A stretch of 56,481 bases of DNA from an uncultured Lachnospiraceae bacterium (GCA_902779575.1 CACZBW010000023.1:1-56481), one strand, 5' to 3'. Numbered from the stretch's first letter, positions 1-8,433 are shown. Made by a program: numbers and translations. Notes: generated by a model from the sequence alone, not told the origin.

Positions 1-72
1 GAGGTTGATAGGACAGAGGTGGAAGTGCAGTAATGTACGGAGCTGACTGTTACTAATCGGTCGCACGCTTAT
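1..72 (+). rRNA. 23S rRNA, 3' end (partial)
   Basis: The first 72 bases match the conserved 3' terminal domain of bacterial 23S rRNA: GGTTGATAGG, a GCAGTAATG-like stretch, GAGCTGACTG and TTACTAAT followed by GGTCG. The gene begins upstream of the window. The exact 3' end is estimated near the final GCTTA. No 5S rRNA follows; a tRNA-Asp gene starts about 70 bases later. Confidence 0.9.
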
Positions 73-143
73 CCCTGATATCGGTTCAGGGGAACGGATA
101 AATGTCTGGATAAAAGATTTTGTATGCGGTTTTCAAGGTATGA

Positions 144-217
144 GGCCCCGTGGCTCAGTTGGTTAGAGCGCCGCCCTGTCACGGCGGAGGTCACCGGTTC
201 GAACCCGGTCGGGGTCG
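144..217 (+). tRNA. tRNA-Asp (anticodon GTC)
   Basis: All four arms fold. The acceptor GGCCCCG pairs with CGGGGTC (one G-U), the anticodon stem CCGCC/GGCGG encloses loop CTGTCAC (anticodon GTC), and the T arm is ACCGG-TTCGAAC-CCGGT. The discriminator is G, as expected for Asp. The 3' CCA is not encoded. It is the first of five tRNA genes downstream of the 23S rRNA and is probably co-transcribed with the rRNA operon. Confidence 0.97.
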
Positions 218-254
218 TTCAGAACACCTGAGGGTGTGAAGAAAGCAGGCAATT

Positions 255-327
255 GCCGATGTGGCTCAATTGGCAGAGCAGCTGATTTGTAATCAGCAGG
301 TTATCGGTTCGAGTCCGATCATCGGCT
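255..327 (+). tRNA. tRNA-Thr (anticodon TGT)
   Basis: The acceptor GCCGATG pairs with CATCGGC, the anticodon stem GCTGA/TCAGC holds loop TTTGTAA (anticodon TGT, reading ACA), and the T arm is ATCGG-TTCGAGT-CCGAT. The discriminator is T and CCA is not encoded. Second gene of the cluster. Confidence 0.97.
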
Positions 328-408
328 TTGGTATGTGAGCCACACAATTAGAGCTTGCAATACTCTATGGGATAGTGTAGAATACATACCGTTCAAGAAT
401 ATGATTAT

Positions 409-490
409 GGGTGGCTTCCCGAGTGGCCAAAGGGGACAGACTGTAAATCTGCTGCAAATTGCTTCGGTGGTTCGAATCCACCGCCACCCA
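409..490 (+). tRNA. tRNA-Tyr (anticodon GTA)
   Basis: The acceptor GGGTGGC pairs with GCCACCC and the T arm is GGTGG-TTCGAAT-CCACC. The anticodon loop contains GTA, and a long class II variable arm accounts for the 82-base length, as in bacterial tRNA-Tyr. The discriminator is A. Third gene of the cluster. Confidence 0.96.
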
Positions 491-540
491 TTCAGAGCAG
501 AATCTGATCAACCAGTTTTCTGCTTTTCAATTTAAGATAG

Positions 541-614
<74 letters not shown>

Positions 615-620
615 CTCTAT

Positions 621-693
621 GCCCAGGTAGCTCAGTTGGTAGAGCGGAGGACTGAAAATCCTTATGTCGCTGGTTCGATTCCGGCCCTGGGCA
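621..693 (+). tRNA. tRNA-Phe (anticodon GAA)
   Basis: The acceptor GCCCAGG pairs with CCTGGGC, the anticodon stem GAGGA/TCCTT holds loop CTGAAAA (anticodon GAA), and the T arm is GCTGG-TTCGATT-CCGGC with discriminator A. It lies only 6 bases after tRNA-fMet. The T-rich stretch just downstream (about 695-718) probably ends the rRNA/tRNA transcript, although there is no separate terminator hairpin. Confidence 0.97.
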
Positions 694-776
694 TCTTTTT
701 TATCCTTTTTCTCCTTTTTGACGGCGGTGCTGAAAAGCATACGCTGTTTTTTATTTTCAGCGGCCTTTCTTTCCGG

Positions 777-805
777 TTGAGTTTCGATTTTATAGAAAGT
801 ATAAT
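777..805 (+). promoter_or_regulatory. Sigma-A type promoter for the sulfotransferase-like gene
   Basis: A -35 TTGAGT (777-782) is followed after exactly 17 bases by a perfect -10 TATAAT (800-805). The predicted start near 812 leaves a leader of roughly 155 bases before the ATG at 969. This separates the gene from the rRNA/tRNA transcript. Confidence 0.7.
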
Positions 806-968
806 GTGATTGCGGTGATAAAAGCGCTTTCCGCACTGTATCCGGACGCCGGTTTGACAGGCATACAGGCGTATTTCTGTATGGCATACAGAAGAGGCGG
901 GTGCGGAACGTTTTCATCAGAATGAGTTTGGAGCGGCGCAGGAAAGATCTGCGCAGGGAGGTTTTATT

Positions 969-2168
969 ATGGCTAAGTCTGTTCTGTTTCTTCATATTGG
1001 AACGCCGAAGACGGGAACCAGTGCGATCCAGCTGTTTCTGGTTACAAACAGAGAAGCTCTGGAGAAAAAAGGGTGGACTTATCCGGATTTCGGATTTGTA
1101 TATCCGGACGCCAGCGAAACGCGCAACGCCCTGTGGCTTGCCCGCGAGATGGATCCGTCAGACGATGAAAACCGGAAGAAGGCGATGCCGCAGCTGCTGT
1201 CTGCGGCTGAACAGTTTCCGCATATGATTCTTTCGGAAGAATCTCTGTGGACACAGGGGGGATACTGCAGCGAGGGAAGGGAACATTTCTGGCGTACATT
1301 TGCCTCTTTCCTGAAAGAGAATGATATTGATCTCAAAATTATCGTATATCTGAGAAGACAGGATCAGTACCTGTATTCCTACTGGGCGCAGAAGGTGAAA
1401 AAGCGTGACGAGACCCGTCTCTTCCGCCAGTTTGCAGAAGAGTTCGGCCTGGCGCATACGAAACTCGACTACTGTGCGCAGCTGGATCTGATTGCGGAAG
1501 GGGTCGGCGCTGAAAATATGATTGTCCGTCCTTATGACCGCAGCCGTTTTGAAAACGGTTCCATCGTATATGATTTCCTCGGGATCGTCGGCCTGACGCC
1601 GGATGACGGCTTTGAATTCCCGGAGGAGAGCAACAGCAGCATGTCGGACTGCGTGCTTGAGGCAAAGCGCCTGATGAACCGGTCGCTCTTTCAGAACCGT
1701 TCCACCGGGTTCCTGTACAGCAGCCTATGGGAGGTACAGCGGGAATTTGAGCAGGAGGGGAAGCTGAAGAGACGGAATGCATTTTCCAGCGCAGAGAGAA
1801 AAGAGTTTCTCCGCGCCTATGAAAAGACGAACGAGGAGACCGCCCGCAGATATGTGTATCCGGATGCGGAAACGGATCAGATTCCGCCGCTGTTTCCCAC
1901 GGATGATCTTGACCGGGAGTACGAAGAATGGACCTTCTCTGTGGAGGAGATCGCGGACGTCTACAACCGCTGCCTTTTTGTTGCGAACAGGAACGGAAAT
2001 GAGAAGATTCTGAAGCTACAGCAGAAAAACCGCAGGCTGCAGAAGAGAAATAAAAATCTCCGGGAAAAGGTGCTGCTGGAGCGCTGGAGACAGAGCCCGA
2101 TGAACCGGATGAAGGAGAAGATGGGAAAAAGCCCGCAGATCCGGGGAAAAAAGAAATCCCGTGACTAA
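969..2168 (+). CDS. Sulfotransferase-like P-loop protein
   Basis: Predicted 399-residue cytosolic protein. The N terminus has a beta strand followed by HIGTPKTGTS (residues 9-18), the 5'-phosphosulfate-binding loop of PAPS-dependent sulfotransferases, with K14 as the expected phosphate-binding lysine. The family transfers sulfate from PAPS to a hydroxyl or amine; the acceptor cannot be read here. The body lacks obvious membrane segments. The last 60 or so residues are strongly basic and probably coiled-coil (LQQKNRRLQKRNKNL, then a Lys/Arg tail), which is unusual for the family and could mediate oligomerisation or binding to an anionic polymer. The ATG at 969 follows GGGAGG (956-961) at good spacing. 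The gene stands alone behind its own promoter and faces the mtnN operon convergently. Comparable genes often sit in glycan loci, but none adjoins it here. Family-level confidence is fair; substrate unknown. Confidence 0.75.
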   Translation: MAKSVLFLHIGTPKTGTSAIQLFLVTNREALEKKGWTYPDFGFVYPDASETRNALWLAREMDPSDDENRKKAMPQLLSAAEQFPHMILSEESLWTQGGYCSEGREHFWRTFASFLKENDIDLKIIVYLRRQDQYLYSYWAQKVKKRDETRLFRQFAEEFGLAHTKLDYCAQLDLIAEGVGAENMIVRPYDRSRFENGSIVYDFLGIVGLTPDDGFEFPEESNSSMSDCVLEAKRLMNRSLFQNRSTGFLYSSLWEVQREFEQEGKLKRRNAFSSAERKEFLRAYEKTNEETARRYVYPDAETDQIPPLFPTDDLDREYEEWTFSVEEIADVYNRCLFVANRNGNEKILKLQQKNRRLQKRNKNLREKVLLERWRQSPMNRMKEKMGKSPQIRGKKKSRD

Positions 2169-2250
2169 GGAAACAAAGATTATATCAGCGTTTCCCTATA
2201 GTCACGGTAGAAACCGGGTGAAGCCGTCAGGAGCTTTTAAATTGAGAGAA

Positions 2251-2958
2251 TCAGCGTTTCTTCAGTTCTCCCAGAAGTGCGTTTACCAGGCGGATGGAAT
2301 GCTGTGCAGCCTGAACCTCAAAAACAGGATAGTCCATCATATCGGACTGATCCGCTTTATCGGAGATCGCCCGAATGATGATGAAGGGAACTCCGTTGAG
2401 GTATGCGGCCTGCGCGATTCCTGCGCCCTCCATCTCTGTACAGAAAGCATGGTAGGTATCGATCAGGCGCTTTTTCACTTCCGGCTGGTCGACGAACTGG
2501 TCGCCGGAGACGATCCGGCCACGGAACACCTGCAGGGAGGGATTGACTTTGCGGCTGACAGCAGCCGCTTTTTCGGCAAGCGCTTCGTCTGCCTGAAAAG
2601 AGAAGACGTTCATCTGCGGGATCTGGCCCGGCGCATAGCCGAATGTGACGGCGTTCACATCATGGTGGACCACGTCGGTGGAGATGACGATGTCTCCGAT
2701 ATTGATGTCCGCGTTCAGAGAACCGGCAACCCCGGTGTTAATGATGGCATCCACTCCAAAGTCATCGATCAGGATCTGGGTGCAGACGGCGGCATTGACC
2801 TTGCAGACGCCGCTCCGCACGACAACCGCTTCCATCCCGTTCAGTATTCCGGCGCAGAATTCCATCTGCGCTTTTCTGATGACGGAGGAAATCTGCATAT
2901 CTTTTTTCAGTGCCTCGACTTCCACTTCCATGGCGCCGATGATACCGATTTTTTTCAT
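2251..2958 (-). CDS. mtnN: 5'-methylthioadenosine/S-adenosylhomocysteine nucleosidase
   Basis: Hydrolyses MTA and SAH (and 5'-deoxyadenosine) to adenine plus the ribose product, clearing inhibitory by-products of SAM-dependent methylation, polyamine synthesis and radical-SAM chemistry in the cytosol. The 235-residue length is typical. Visible signatures: N-terminal IGIIGAMEVEVEAL with the catalytic-pocket Glu (E11), NTGVAGSL (74-81), the ribose-binding EMEGAG (175-180, with M176 and E177) and the catalytic Asp in ISDKAD (D200). The ATG at 2958 is preceded by AAGGAG. It is the last gene of a minus-strand run (GNAT-nitroreductase fusion, serine hydrolase, small conserved protein, mtnN) with gaps of about 70-80 bases, so it may be co-transcribed with them. 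The identification is secure. Confidence 0.97.
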   Translation of the reverse strand: MKKIGIIGAMEVEVEALKKDMQISSVIRKAQMEFCAGILNGMEAVVVRSGVCKVNAAVCTQILIDDFGVDAIINTGVAGSLNADINIGDIVISTDVVHHDVNAVTFGYAPGQIPQMNVFSFQADEALAEKAAAVSRKVNPSLQVFRGRIVSGDQFVDQPEVKKRLIDTYHAFCTEMEGAGIAQAAYLNGVPFIIIRAISDKADQSDMMDYPVFEVQAAQHSIRLVNALLGELKKR

Positions 2959-3029
2959 GTTTTTCTGGCTCCTTTATTCAGGGAAATATTCCGTATCTAG
3001 ATTTTTAAAAGACCGGGAACGGCGTTTGC

Positions 3030-3293
3030 CTAATCCTCCTCTATAACCTGCAGTTCCAGATACTGGAAGGGAATCTCTTCCACAAAACTGTCCTGGTAAA
3101 AACGGCAGCGGGCGTGTTTCCGGAAGTCCCGCACGGTAGAATCCAGCCAGAGCGGCTTCGGGAGATCGAATTCATAGCAGACCTGCTCCAAAGCATTGAA
3201 GACTTTATGGGTCCGGGTCTCATCGCTGCAGTCTTCGATGGTGATATCCCGGAGCATTTGATTGTTCTTCCACTCTTTCGCCCATATTTTCAT
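3030..3293 (-). CDS. Conserved small hypothetical protein (87 aa)
   Basis: An 87-residue soluble protein starting MKIWAKEWKNN and ending QVIEED, rich in aromatic and charged residues, with no signal peptide or membrane segment. The pattern (RTHKVFNALE, then a WLD segment, then RCRFYQDSF and a YLELQVIEED tail) resembles a small uncharacterised protein I recall as common in Clostridia; its function is unknown to me. The reading frame stays open further upstream to a TTG at 3365 overlapping the stop of the serine hydrolase gene, but the ATG at 3293 begins the conserved part and has an AGG-containing Shine-Dalgarno about 9 bases upstream, so it is preferred. It lies between the serine hydrolase and mtnN genes and is probably translated from the same mRNA. 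Confidence 0.7.
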   Translation of the reverse strand: MKIWAKEWKNNQMLRDITIEDCSDETRTHKVFNALEQVCYEFDLPKPLWLDSTVRDFRKHARCRFYQDSFVEEIPFQYLELQVIEED

Positions 3294-3361
3294 ATTTCTA
3301 CCTGTCCCCGCAGTCTGTGTCTTTCTGTATGCCGGATGCTTTTCTGACCGGAGATCCGGGA

Positions 3362-5719
3362 TCAATCCTCAAAAAAGTCATATGCGATTCTGGAGATTTC
3401 CTGGATATCCTGGCAGGCAGCATCTTTGTCCCATACATCCATGGAGAGGACGACTACAACAAAGTCGACGTTCCGGCCGTAAATGACGGCTGCGTCATTC
3501 TGTACGGAGTCCATCTCGCCGGTTTTATTTCCGACCAGGATGCCTTCCGGAATCCCTTTCGGAATCTTGTAACGGGTTTTCTGATCGAGCATCATCGATT
3601 CGATCTCGTTGCAGACAGACCTGGAAATGAATTCCCGGTAATAAACTCGCGACAGGAGCAGTCCGATATCCTTCGCCATAATCTGATTAAAATGGCTTGG
3701 GTCGACGTAGGAGGAACTGTCCTGGAAGCCGTTGTATTCATGCGTCCCGGAGCTGTATCCGTGCAGCTGCACGAAACGGTTGACGGCCGCGACGCCTTCC
3801 GCGTAGCTTCCGTCTCCCAGTTTCAGAAGAAGGCGGTTGGCGGCTTCATTGCTGGAATCTGTGATCATGCTCCGGATGAGGCTCACTGTTTCCTCTGTGC
3901 GTTCCAGGTTCCCCTGGTCAATCCGGTCATAGACCGCCGCCATGATGAACAGTTTCATGACGCTGGCTGATTTCATGGGCCGGTCTCCGACAACCAGGGC
4001 CTGGCCGGTCGAAAGATTTCCTATATAGACGGACCAGGTTCCATCGCAGACGGAGACAGTCTCACGAATCTGATCATACAGGATATGCATATCCTTCGGC
4101 AGGACCGCCAGCGGGTAGGAGCGCAGCATTCTGTAGTCATAAAGGCAGATACGGGCGCTGTTCATATTCTGAATCTGCGGTACGGCGATCGCCGCGTGGC
4201 GCGGCCGGATATCCTGCGCGGGGACTTCCGCCTGCGCGGCTTCGGATTCACCTGCAGCGTTCGGATCTGTTTCCGGTCTGCTTTCGCCGCCCGCTTCTGT
4301 ACTTCCTTCCGGGGAAGGCTCCTGAGCCCCGGCGCCGGCCTCAACAGCTGCCGCCTCCTGAACGGCGGCGTCAGTTTCCTCCGGAAGCGGGATGGTGGTA
4401 TTGATTCCGCTTCCCATTTCGACAGGCGTGAATATGATCTCTGATTCTGCTTCGGAAGAGAGTTCGATGTCAGAAGCGGAGACAGATTCCCACTCCGTTT
4501 CGCTTTCTTCAAGGATGCCGGCGTCAGCTTCAGCATTCTTCCTGTCAGAAGCGGTTTCTTCATCGTCGGAGTCCGCCTCTTTAGCGCCGGAAACGGGTTT
4601 TTTACTGTCTGAATCAGCTTCTTTCCTGCCTGCGTCAGCTTTTTCGCCGGCGGCCTCATCTTCTTCCGAATCAGCCGTTTCGGCGCTTTCTGCTTCGGTT
4701 TCCGCCTCTGTTTCGTTCATCGCGTCCGCGACGAGCCCGCCGAGATCTGTGCGGAATGCTTCCGCCAGTTCCGGATTCAGTGCGGTGAGGGGATCATCTG
4801 TGCTTTCTGTTTCGGTTTCCGCTTCTGTATCAGCTTCGCTGCCAGATTCGGTTCCCCTGTCCGGCGCCGTCTCAGTCTCCTCGTCCGATTCAGCTTCGCT
4901 GCCGGTTTCTGTTTCCGGTCCCGTCTCCGGTCCGGACGCTCTGCCAGCTTCGTTCCCGCTTTCCGGTTCAGACTCGGTTTCGCTTTCAGACCCGGTCTCA
5001 GATTCGCTTTCAACGGCCGGCATTGTCTCAGAGGCCTGCTCAGATTCTTTTTCACTGCCGGTTTTTGTTTCGGGTTCCGGTTCAGATTCCTCTTCGCTGC
5101 CGGTTTCCGTTACGGATGCCGGTTCAGATTCGGCTTCCCTGCCGGCTTCTTCCCCGGATTCCGTTTCGGATTCGCTCTCAATGACCGGCTCTGTCTCTGT
5201 AGCCGGTCCGGATTCGCTTTCAACGGCCGGCTCTGTCTCTGCAGCCGGTCCGGATTCGGATTCGCTGTCCGGCTCTGTTTCAGATTCCCTCTCTGCCTCA
5301 GGACCATTCGGGAAAGCATCGGAGTATTCATTCCCCTTTATCTCGCCGATGAGAATGGGAGCTTTTCTCATACGAAGCAGAAATTCACTGAAATGCAGTG
5401 CTTTCTGCAGGTCTGAGATCTCCTGCTCTTTCTTTTTTTTCTCTTCTTCCGCGGCGCGCTCTTCCAATTCTTTTTCTCTGGCAAGGGAAGCGTTTTCTTC
5501 GGACTCCTGCTGCGCCTTTTCCTGTTCCGCTTTTGCTTCCGCATTCAGCATGCTCTGGAGGACCGGATGCCCGGTCGAGAAGATGTCGATAAAATCTGCC
5601 TCCGGTTCTGCTGATTTTGCAGAAGCGGCGTTCACGGACAGTCCGGCCAGGGCAGCCATGAGCGCCGGATATATAAGATCTTTCTTTTTCATCTGATACC
5701 TGTTCAGTTTTTTATGCAT
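3362..5719 (-). CDS. Exported serine hydrolase (class A beta-lactamase fold) with a long acidic Glu/Ser linker
   Basis: A 785-residue secreted or surface protein. Residues 10-34 form a signal peptide ending near ASAKS. Residues 55-120 are a Glu/Lys/Ala-rich probable coiled coil. Residues about 135-545 are low complexity, dominated by Glu, Ser, Thr, Ala and Asp, with near-repeats of the form ESESGPAxETEP. The C-terminal 240 residues are a penicillin-recognising hydrolase domain with all three active-site motifs: SVMK (S586-K589), SSN (622-624) and KTG (732-734). This resembles the 'beta-lactamase2' group, which includes true class A enzymes but also non-beta-lactamase hydrolases, so resistance should not be assumed. 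ATG 5719 has GGAG at good spacing; the ATG at 5692 is an alternative and gives the same signal peptide. I infer a cell-wall-associated enzyme held off by a flexible, highly negative spacer. Confidence 0.82.
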   Translation of the reverse strand: MHKKLNRYQMKKKDLIYPALMAALAGLSVNAASAKSAEPEADFIDIFSTGHPVLQSMLNAEAKAEQEKAQQESEENASLAREKELEERAAEEEKKKKEQEISDLQKALHFSEFLLRMRKAPILIGEIKGNEYSDAFPNGPEAERESETEPDSESESGPAAETEPAVESESGPATETEPVIESESETESGEEAGREAESEPASVTETGSEEESEPEPETKTGSEKESEQASETMPAVESESETGSESETESEPESGNEAGRASGPETGPETETGSEAESDEETETAPDRGTESGSEADTEAETETESTDDPLTALNPELAEAFRTDLGGLVADAMNETEAETEAESAETADSEEDEAAGEKADAGRKEADSDSKKPVSGAKEADSDDEETASDRKNAEADAGILEESETEWESVSASDIELSSEAESEIIFTPVEMGSGINTTIPLPEETDAAVQEAAAVEAGAGAQEPSPEGSTEAGGESRPETDPNAAGESEAAQAEVPAQDIRPRHAAIAVPQIQNMNSARICLYDYRMLRSYPLAVLPKDMHILYDQIRETVSVCDGTWSVYIGNLSTGQALVVGDRPMKSASVMKLFIMAAVYDRIDQGNLERTEETVSLIRSMITDSSNEAANRLLLKLGDGSYAEGVAAVNRFVQLHGYSSGTHEYNGFQDSSSYVDPSHFNQIMAKDIGLLLSRVYYREFISRSVCNEIESMMLDQKTRYKIPKGIPEGILVGNKTGEMDSVQNDAAVIYGRNVDFVVVVLSMDVWDKDAACQDIQEISRIAYDFFED

Positions 5720-5800
5720 GAGGCGCTCCGTGTCTTATCGAAGCGCGTCTGTTCTCATTCAATTTACTGCGCACCATCATAGCACGACTCAAAAATTGTT

Positions 5801-6829
5801 TCAATGCAGGAAAAATCCATTGAAGCAGGCACGTTCTTCGAATGATTTTTTCTTAGGGGGTACTGCCGCGGACTCCGGGATGCCGACAGGCAGAAAACAG
5901 ACGAGTTCATATTCCTCAGGTACGCCCAGAATTTTAGCCATCTGATCTCCGATCCGGTCTGTATCTGTGATATGTCCTTCATACCAGCAGCTTCCGTAGC
6001 CCAGCGAAGCTGCCGCGAGCAGCATATTTTCTATGGCTGCCGAATAATCCTGAACGGAGAAACACCGGTCGCGGTAGGCTGTAATACGCCTGGTCAGTAC
6101 GCAGATGATCGCAGGGGCAGTTTCGCCCACGGGAGGCTGAATCACTGCGCGCAGTTTTTCAAGGAGCTCTGGATCATCCACGGCGATCAGGCTGGTCGTC
6201 TGTTTGTTGCAGCCCGAAGGGGCGTCCAGTCCGGCCTGCATAATCGCTGTGAGATCCTCCCTGGGAACCCGGCCGGGCTTAAATCTTCCGCGGTAGCTGC
6301 GGCGGCGGCTGACCAGATCCTGAAATGTCTGCTGCCGGCGCAGGGACATGACGTAGATCTGGCAGGGATTGGCTTCGTCCCAGAGGCCGGGAAAAACTTC
6401 CAGTTCTCTGAAGCCGAGTGCCTGGTAGAAGCGGTTGGTGGCGTCATAATCATCATAAAGCCCCATCTGGACCGTCTTTACCTGCATGAATTCATAGCCC
6501 TGCTTCACAGCGTATTCCTTTGCGGCAGAAAAAAGGTTTTTTCCGATTCCCTGCCGGTGGCAGTTTTTCAGCACGCCCATAACCGCCAGTTCGACGGTGG
6601 CGTCTCCGGTTTCTTTCAGACAGAGAAATCCGACAGGGGAATTCTCCATGAAGGCGGCAAAAAACGGCTGCCCTGCACTGCTGCGGATATATTCTTCGCG
6701 GGATTCCGTTATGGCGAACCAGTCCTGAAGCGCTTCCAGAATGCTTCTGGCGATCTTCTGTTTTTCTTCCGGGTCTGTGATAAGCACAGAATTACTCTGA
6801 GCAATTGTTTCCCGAACAGTTTTCTCCAT
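5801..6829 (-). CDS. Fusion protein: GNAT N-acetyltransferase + nitroreductase family flavoprotein
   Basis: A 342-residue cytosolic protein with two enzyme domains. Residues about 1-170 are a GNAT acetyltransferase: ELAVMGVLKNCHRQGIGKNLF carries the acetyl-CoA loop (HRQGIGKNL) and NRFYQALGF the typical C-terminal motif. Residues about 172-342 are a nitroreductase domain: FQDLVSRRRSYR at the start for FMN phosphate binding, LDAPSGCNKQTT, a hydrophobic core helix AAIENMLLAAASLGYGSCW, and LPVGIPE near the end. The ATG at 6829 follows GGAGGAAA; an open frame extends upstream to 7054 but without a ribosome site and without GNAT similarity. Both families are common, but I do not recognise this fusion from a characterised enzyme. 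Plausible roles are paired detoxification or modification of an amine and a nitro or quinone group. It appears to be the first gene of the minus-strand run towards mtnN. Confidence 0.85.
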   Translation of the reverse strand: MEKTVRETIAQSNSVLITDPEEKQKIARSILEALQDWFAITESREEYIRSSAGQPFFAAFMENSPVGFLCLKETGDATVELAVMGVLKNCHRQGIGKNLFSAAKEYAVKQGYEFMQVKTVQMGLYDDYDATNRFYQALGFRELEVFPGLWDEANPCQIYVMSLRRQQTFQDLVSRRRSYRGRFKPGRVPREDLTAIMQAGLDAPSGCNKQTTSLIAVDDPELLEKLRAVIQPPVGETAPAIICVLTRRITAYRDRCFSVQDYSAAIENMLLAAASLGYGSCWYEGHITDTDRIGDQMAKILGVPEEYELVCFLPVGIPESAAVPPKKKSFEERACFNGFFLH

Positions 6830-7265
6830 ATTATTTTCCTCCGGACAGATATTTTTCAGAATATTACAAGCATCATAGCATAAATGAAAGAAACAGACCA
6901 TCCCTCCTGAAGAATACGGCGAAACGTGAGCGGTCGAAGGAGCGGCTGTCCGCCCGAAGAACAGCATCGCCGCGAAAAAACCTGCAGCGTTCATAATAAG
7001 CCGGACGCTTTTCAGGAAATCTGCCCGGGATAGCGGACACGGGAAGGAAACCATGATAGAATCAAAGAAAGATCCGTGATAATATAATACTGAATGAGCT
7101 GTTTACGGACCGGGGAGAAAACAACCCGAAAGGAAAGGCACGGAACAGAGAGACCCCGGAAGAAGGGGGACAGGACAGCGAAGTATCCCGAAGAAAAGAG
7201 ATGAAACGGGGAGCAAAGTACCCGGAAAAAGAGGCGGGAAGTATTTCCCGGAGAAGGAGGTTTTA
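6830..7265 (+). other. Divergent intergenic region upstream of ridA
   Basis: 436 bases between the divergent GNAT-nitroreductase and ridA genes hold no credible gene. A perfect TATAAT at 7083-7088 could be the -10 of a ridA promoter, but no good -35 lies 16-18 bases upstream. From about 7105 to 7260 the plus strand is extremely purine-rich, with recurring CCCGGAA/CCCGAAA and GGAGAA modules, giving an unstructured G/A leader that ends in GAAGGAGG. The function of this purine tract is unknown. Confidence 0.4.
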
Positions 7266-7649
7266 ATGAGTAAAGTAATCCATACTGAAAAGGCACCTGC
7301 GGCGATCGGCCCGTATTCACAGGCTGTTGCGGCATCCGGCGAATTTATTTTTGTGTCAGGCCAGCTTCCGATCGATCCGGAGACAGGAGAGTTTGCCGGG
7401 GATGATATCGCGGCCCAGACAGAACAGTCTCTGAAAAATATCCGGTCTATTCTCCAGGCAGCCGGCGCGGATCTGGAAAATGTCGTGAAAACAACTGTCC
7501 TGCTGGAGAATATCGGCGATTTTGCGGCCATGAATGAGGTATATGCCCAGTTCTTTACGAAGGACTGCCCGGCAAGAGCAGCTTTCGAGGTGGCAGCGCT
7601 TCCGAAGGGAGCTCTGGTTGAGATTGAGGCGATTGCCGTAAAAGGATAA
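7266..7649 (+). CDS. ridA: RidA family reactive enamine/imine deaminase
   Basis: 127 residues, the usual length for RidA (YjgF/YER057c/UK114). The family hydrolyses reactive 2-aminoacrylate and related enamines released by PLP enzymes such as threonine and serine dehydratases, protecting cytosolic PLP enzymes from inactivation. Diagnostic residues are present: GPYSQA (15-20), the SGQLPID strand, the conserved arginine in CPARAAFEV (R104) that binds the substrate carboxylate, and VEIEAIA with E120 near the C terminus. The ATG at 7266 follows GAAGGAGG. cobO begins 39 bases downstream on the same strand, so the two are likely co-transcribed, although no functional link is known to me. Confidence 0.95.
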   Translation: MSKVIHTEKAPAAIGPYSQAVAASGEFIFVSGQLPIDPETGEFAGDDIAAQTEQSLKNIRSILQAAGADLENVVKTTVLLENIGDFAAMNEVYAQFFTKDCPARAAFEVAALPKGALVEIEAIAVKG

Positions 7650-7688
7650 GTCCGGTCAATGCGGCTGTGACGAAGACGGGGGAGAGCT

Positions 7689-8252
7689 ATGTCCGGCGGG
7701 AATGAAGAAGGCCAGATAATAAGGAATGGACCGGGACTGGTTCACATCTACTGCGGAGACGGGAAGGGAAAAACCACCTGCGGCATGGGCCTGTGCTGCC
7801 GGGCTGCGGGCTTCGGCTATAAAGTTCTGATCTATCAGTTTCTGAAGGACAATTCCTCGAGTGAAAGAAAAATCCTGGAGGGGTCTCCCAATGTGGAATT
7901 TCTCGACGGGATGGATACGGAGCGTTTCAGCCGCCAGATGTCAAAGGAGGAGAGGCGCTTTCACAAAGAATTTTATGAGGAGCGGCTCCGCCTGCTGCGC
8001 CGGATGGTATCTTCGGGAAATTACGACATGCTCTTTCTGGATGAAGTTCTCTACGCGGTCCGGGCAGGGCTTCTCGATGAGAAGCTGCTGACGGATTTTC
8101 TGGACAGCAGGCCTCAGAATCTGGAGGTTATCCTGACCGGACGCGATCCCGGAGAAGAACTGCTGAAGAGAGCCGATTATATATCGGAGATCCGGATGAT
8201 CCGGCATCCGATCTCCCGCGGCCAGAAGGCGCGCGGAGGGATCGAGCGATAG
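7689..8252 (+). CDS. cobO: Corrinoid adenosyltransferase, CobO/CobA/BtuR type
   Basis: Transfers the 5'-deoxyadenosyl group of ATP to cob(I)alamin or cob(I)yrinate diamide, giving the adenosyl form of B12 in the cytosol. The 187-residue protein has an unusual reversed-type P-loop GDGKGKTT (23-30), as CobA enzymes do, the Walker B-like LFLDEVLYAV, VILTGRDP, and the family's C-terminal signature RHPISRGQKARGGIE. No other cobalamin biosynthetic gene adjoins, so it probably serves corrinoid salvage. ATG 7689 has GGGGGAG just upstream. The following 181 bases before the pyrophosphatase gene carry no recognisable site. Confidence 0.95.
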   Translation: MSGGNEEGQIIRNGPGLVHIYCGDGKGKTTCGMGLCCRAAGFGYKVLIYQFLKDNSSSERKILEGSPNVEFLDGMDTERFSRQMSKEERRFHKEFYEERLRLLRRMVSSGNYDMLFLDEVLYAVRAGLLDEKLLTDFLDSRPQNLEVILTGRDPGEELLKRADYISEIRMIRHPISRGQKARGGIER

Positions 8253-8433
8253 GGAAAGCGCAGAGACATAAGTGCCGGAAGGCGTACGGATACACAGACA
8301 GAGAGACAGCGTGTGTAAGCACAGAATACCGGCAGACGCACGCAGGGAAAGAGCGTCAGAAAGTGTAAAAGCACCGTGCGCCGGTGGCGGAGGAACTGCC
8401 GTATAAACAGATATGAGGGGAGAGGCGTGCATT

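Noticed and set aside
4392-5696. 434-codon Ser-rich open frame on the plus strand
   Set aside because: It is the complement of the acidic Glu/Ser linker of the minus-strand serine hydrolase; the composition follows from repeated GAA/TCN codons, it has no ribosome site and no recognisable domain.
3362-5719. Antibiotic-resistance beta-lactamase
   Set aside because: The three motifs fit the broader serine hydrolase group, the spacer design is atypical, and sequence alone cannot show beta-lactam hydrolysis.
7083-7088. Confident ridA promoter from the perfect TATAAT
   Set aside because: No acceptable -35 or TGN extension; kept only as a note in the intergenic entry.
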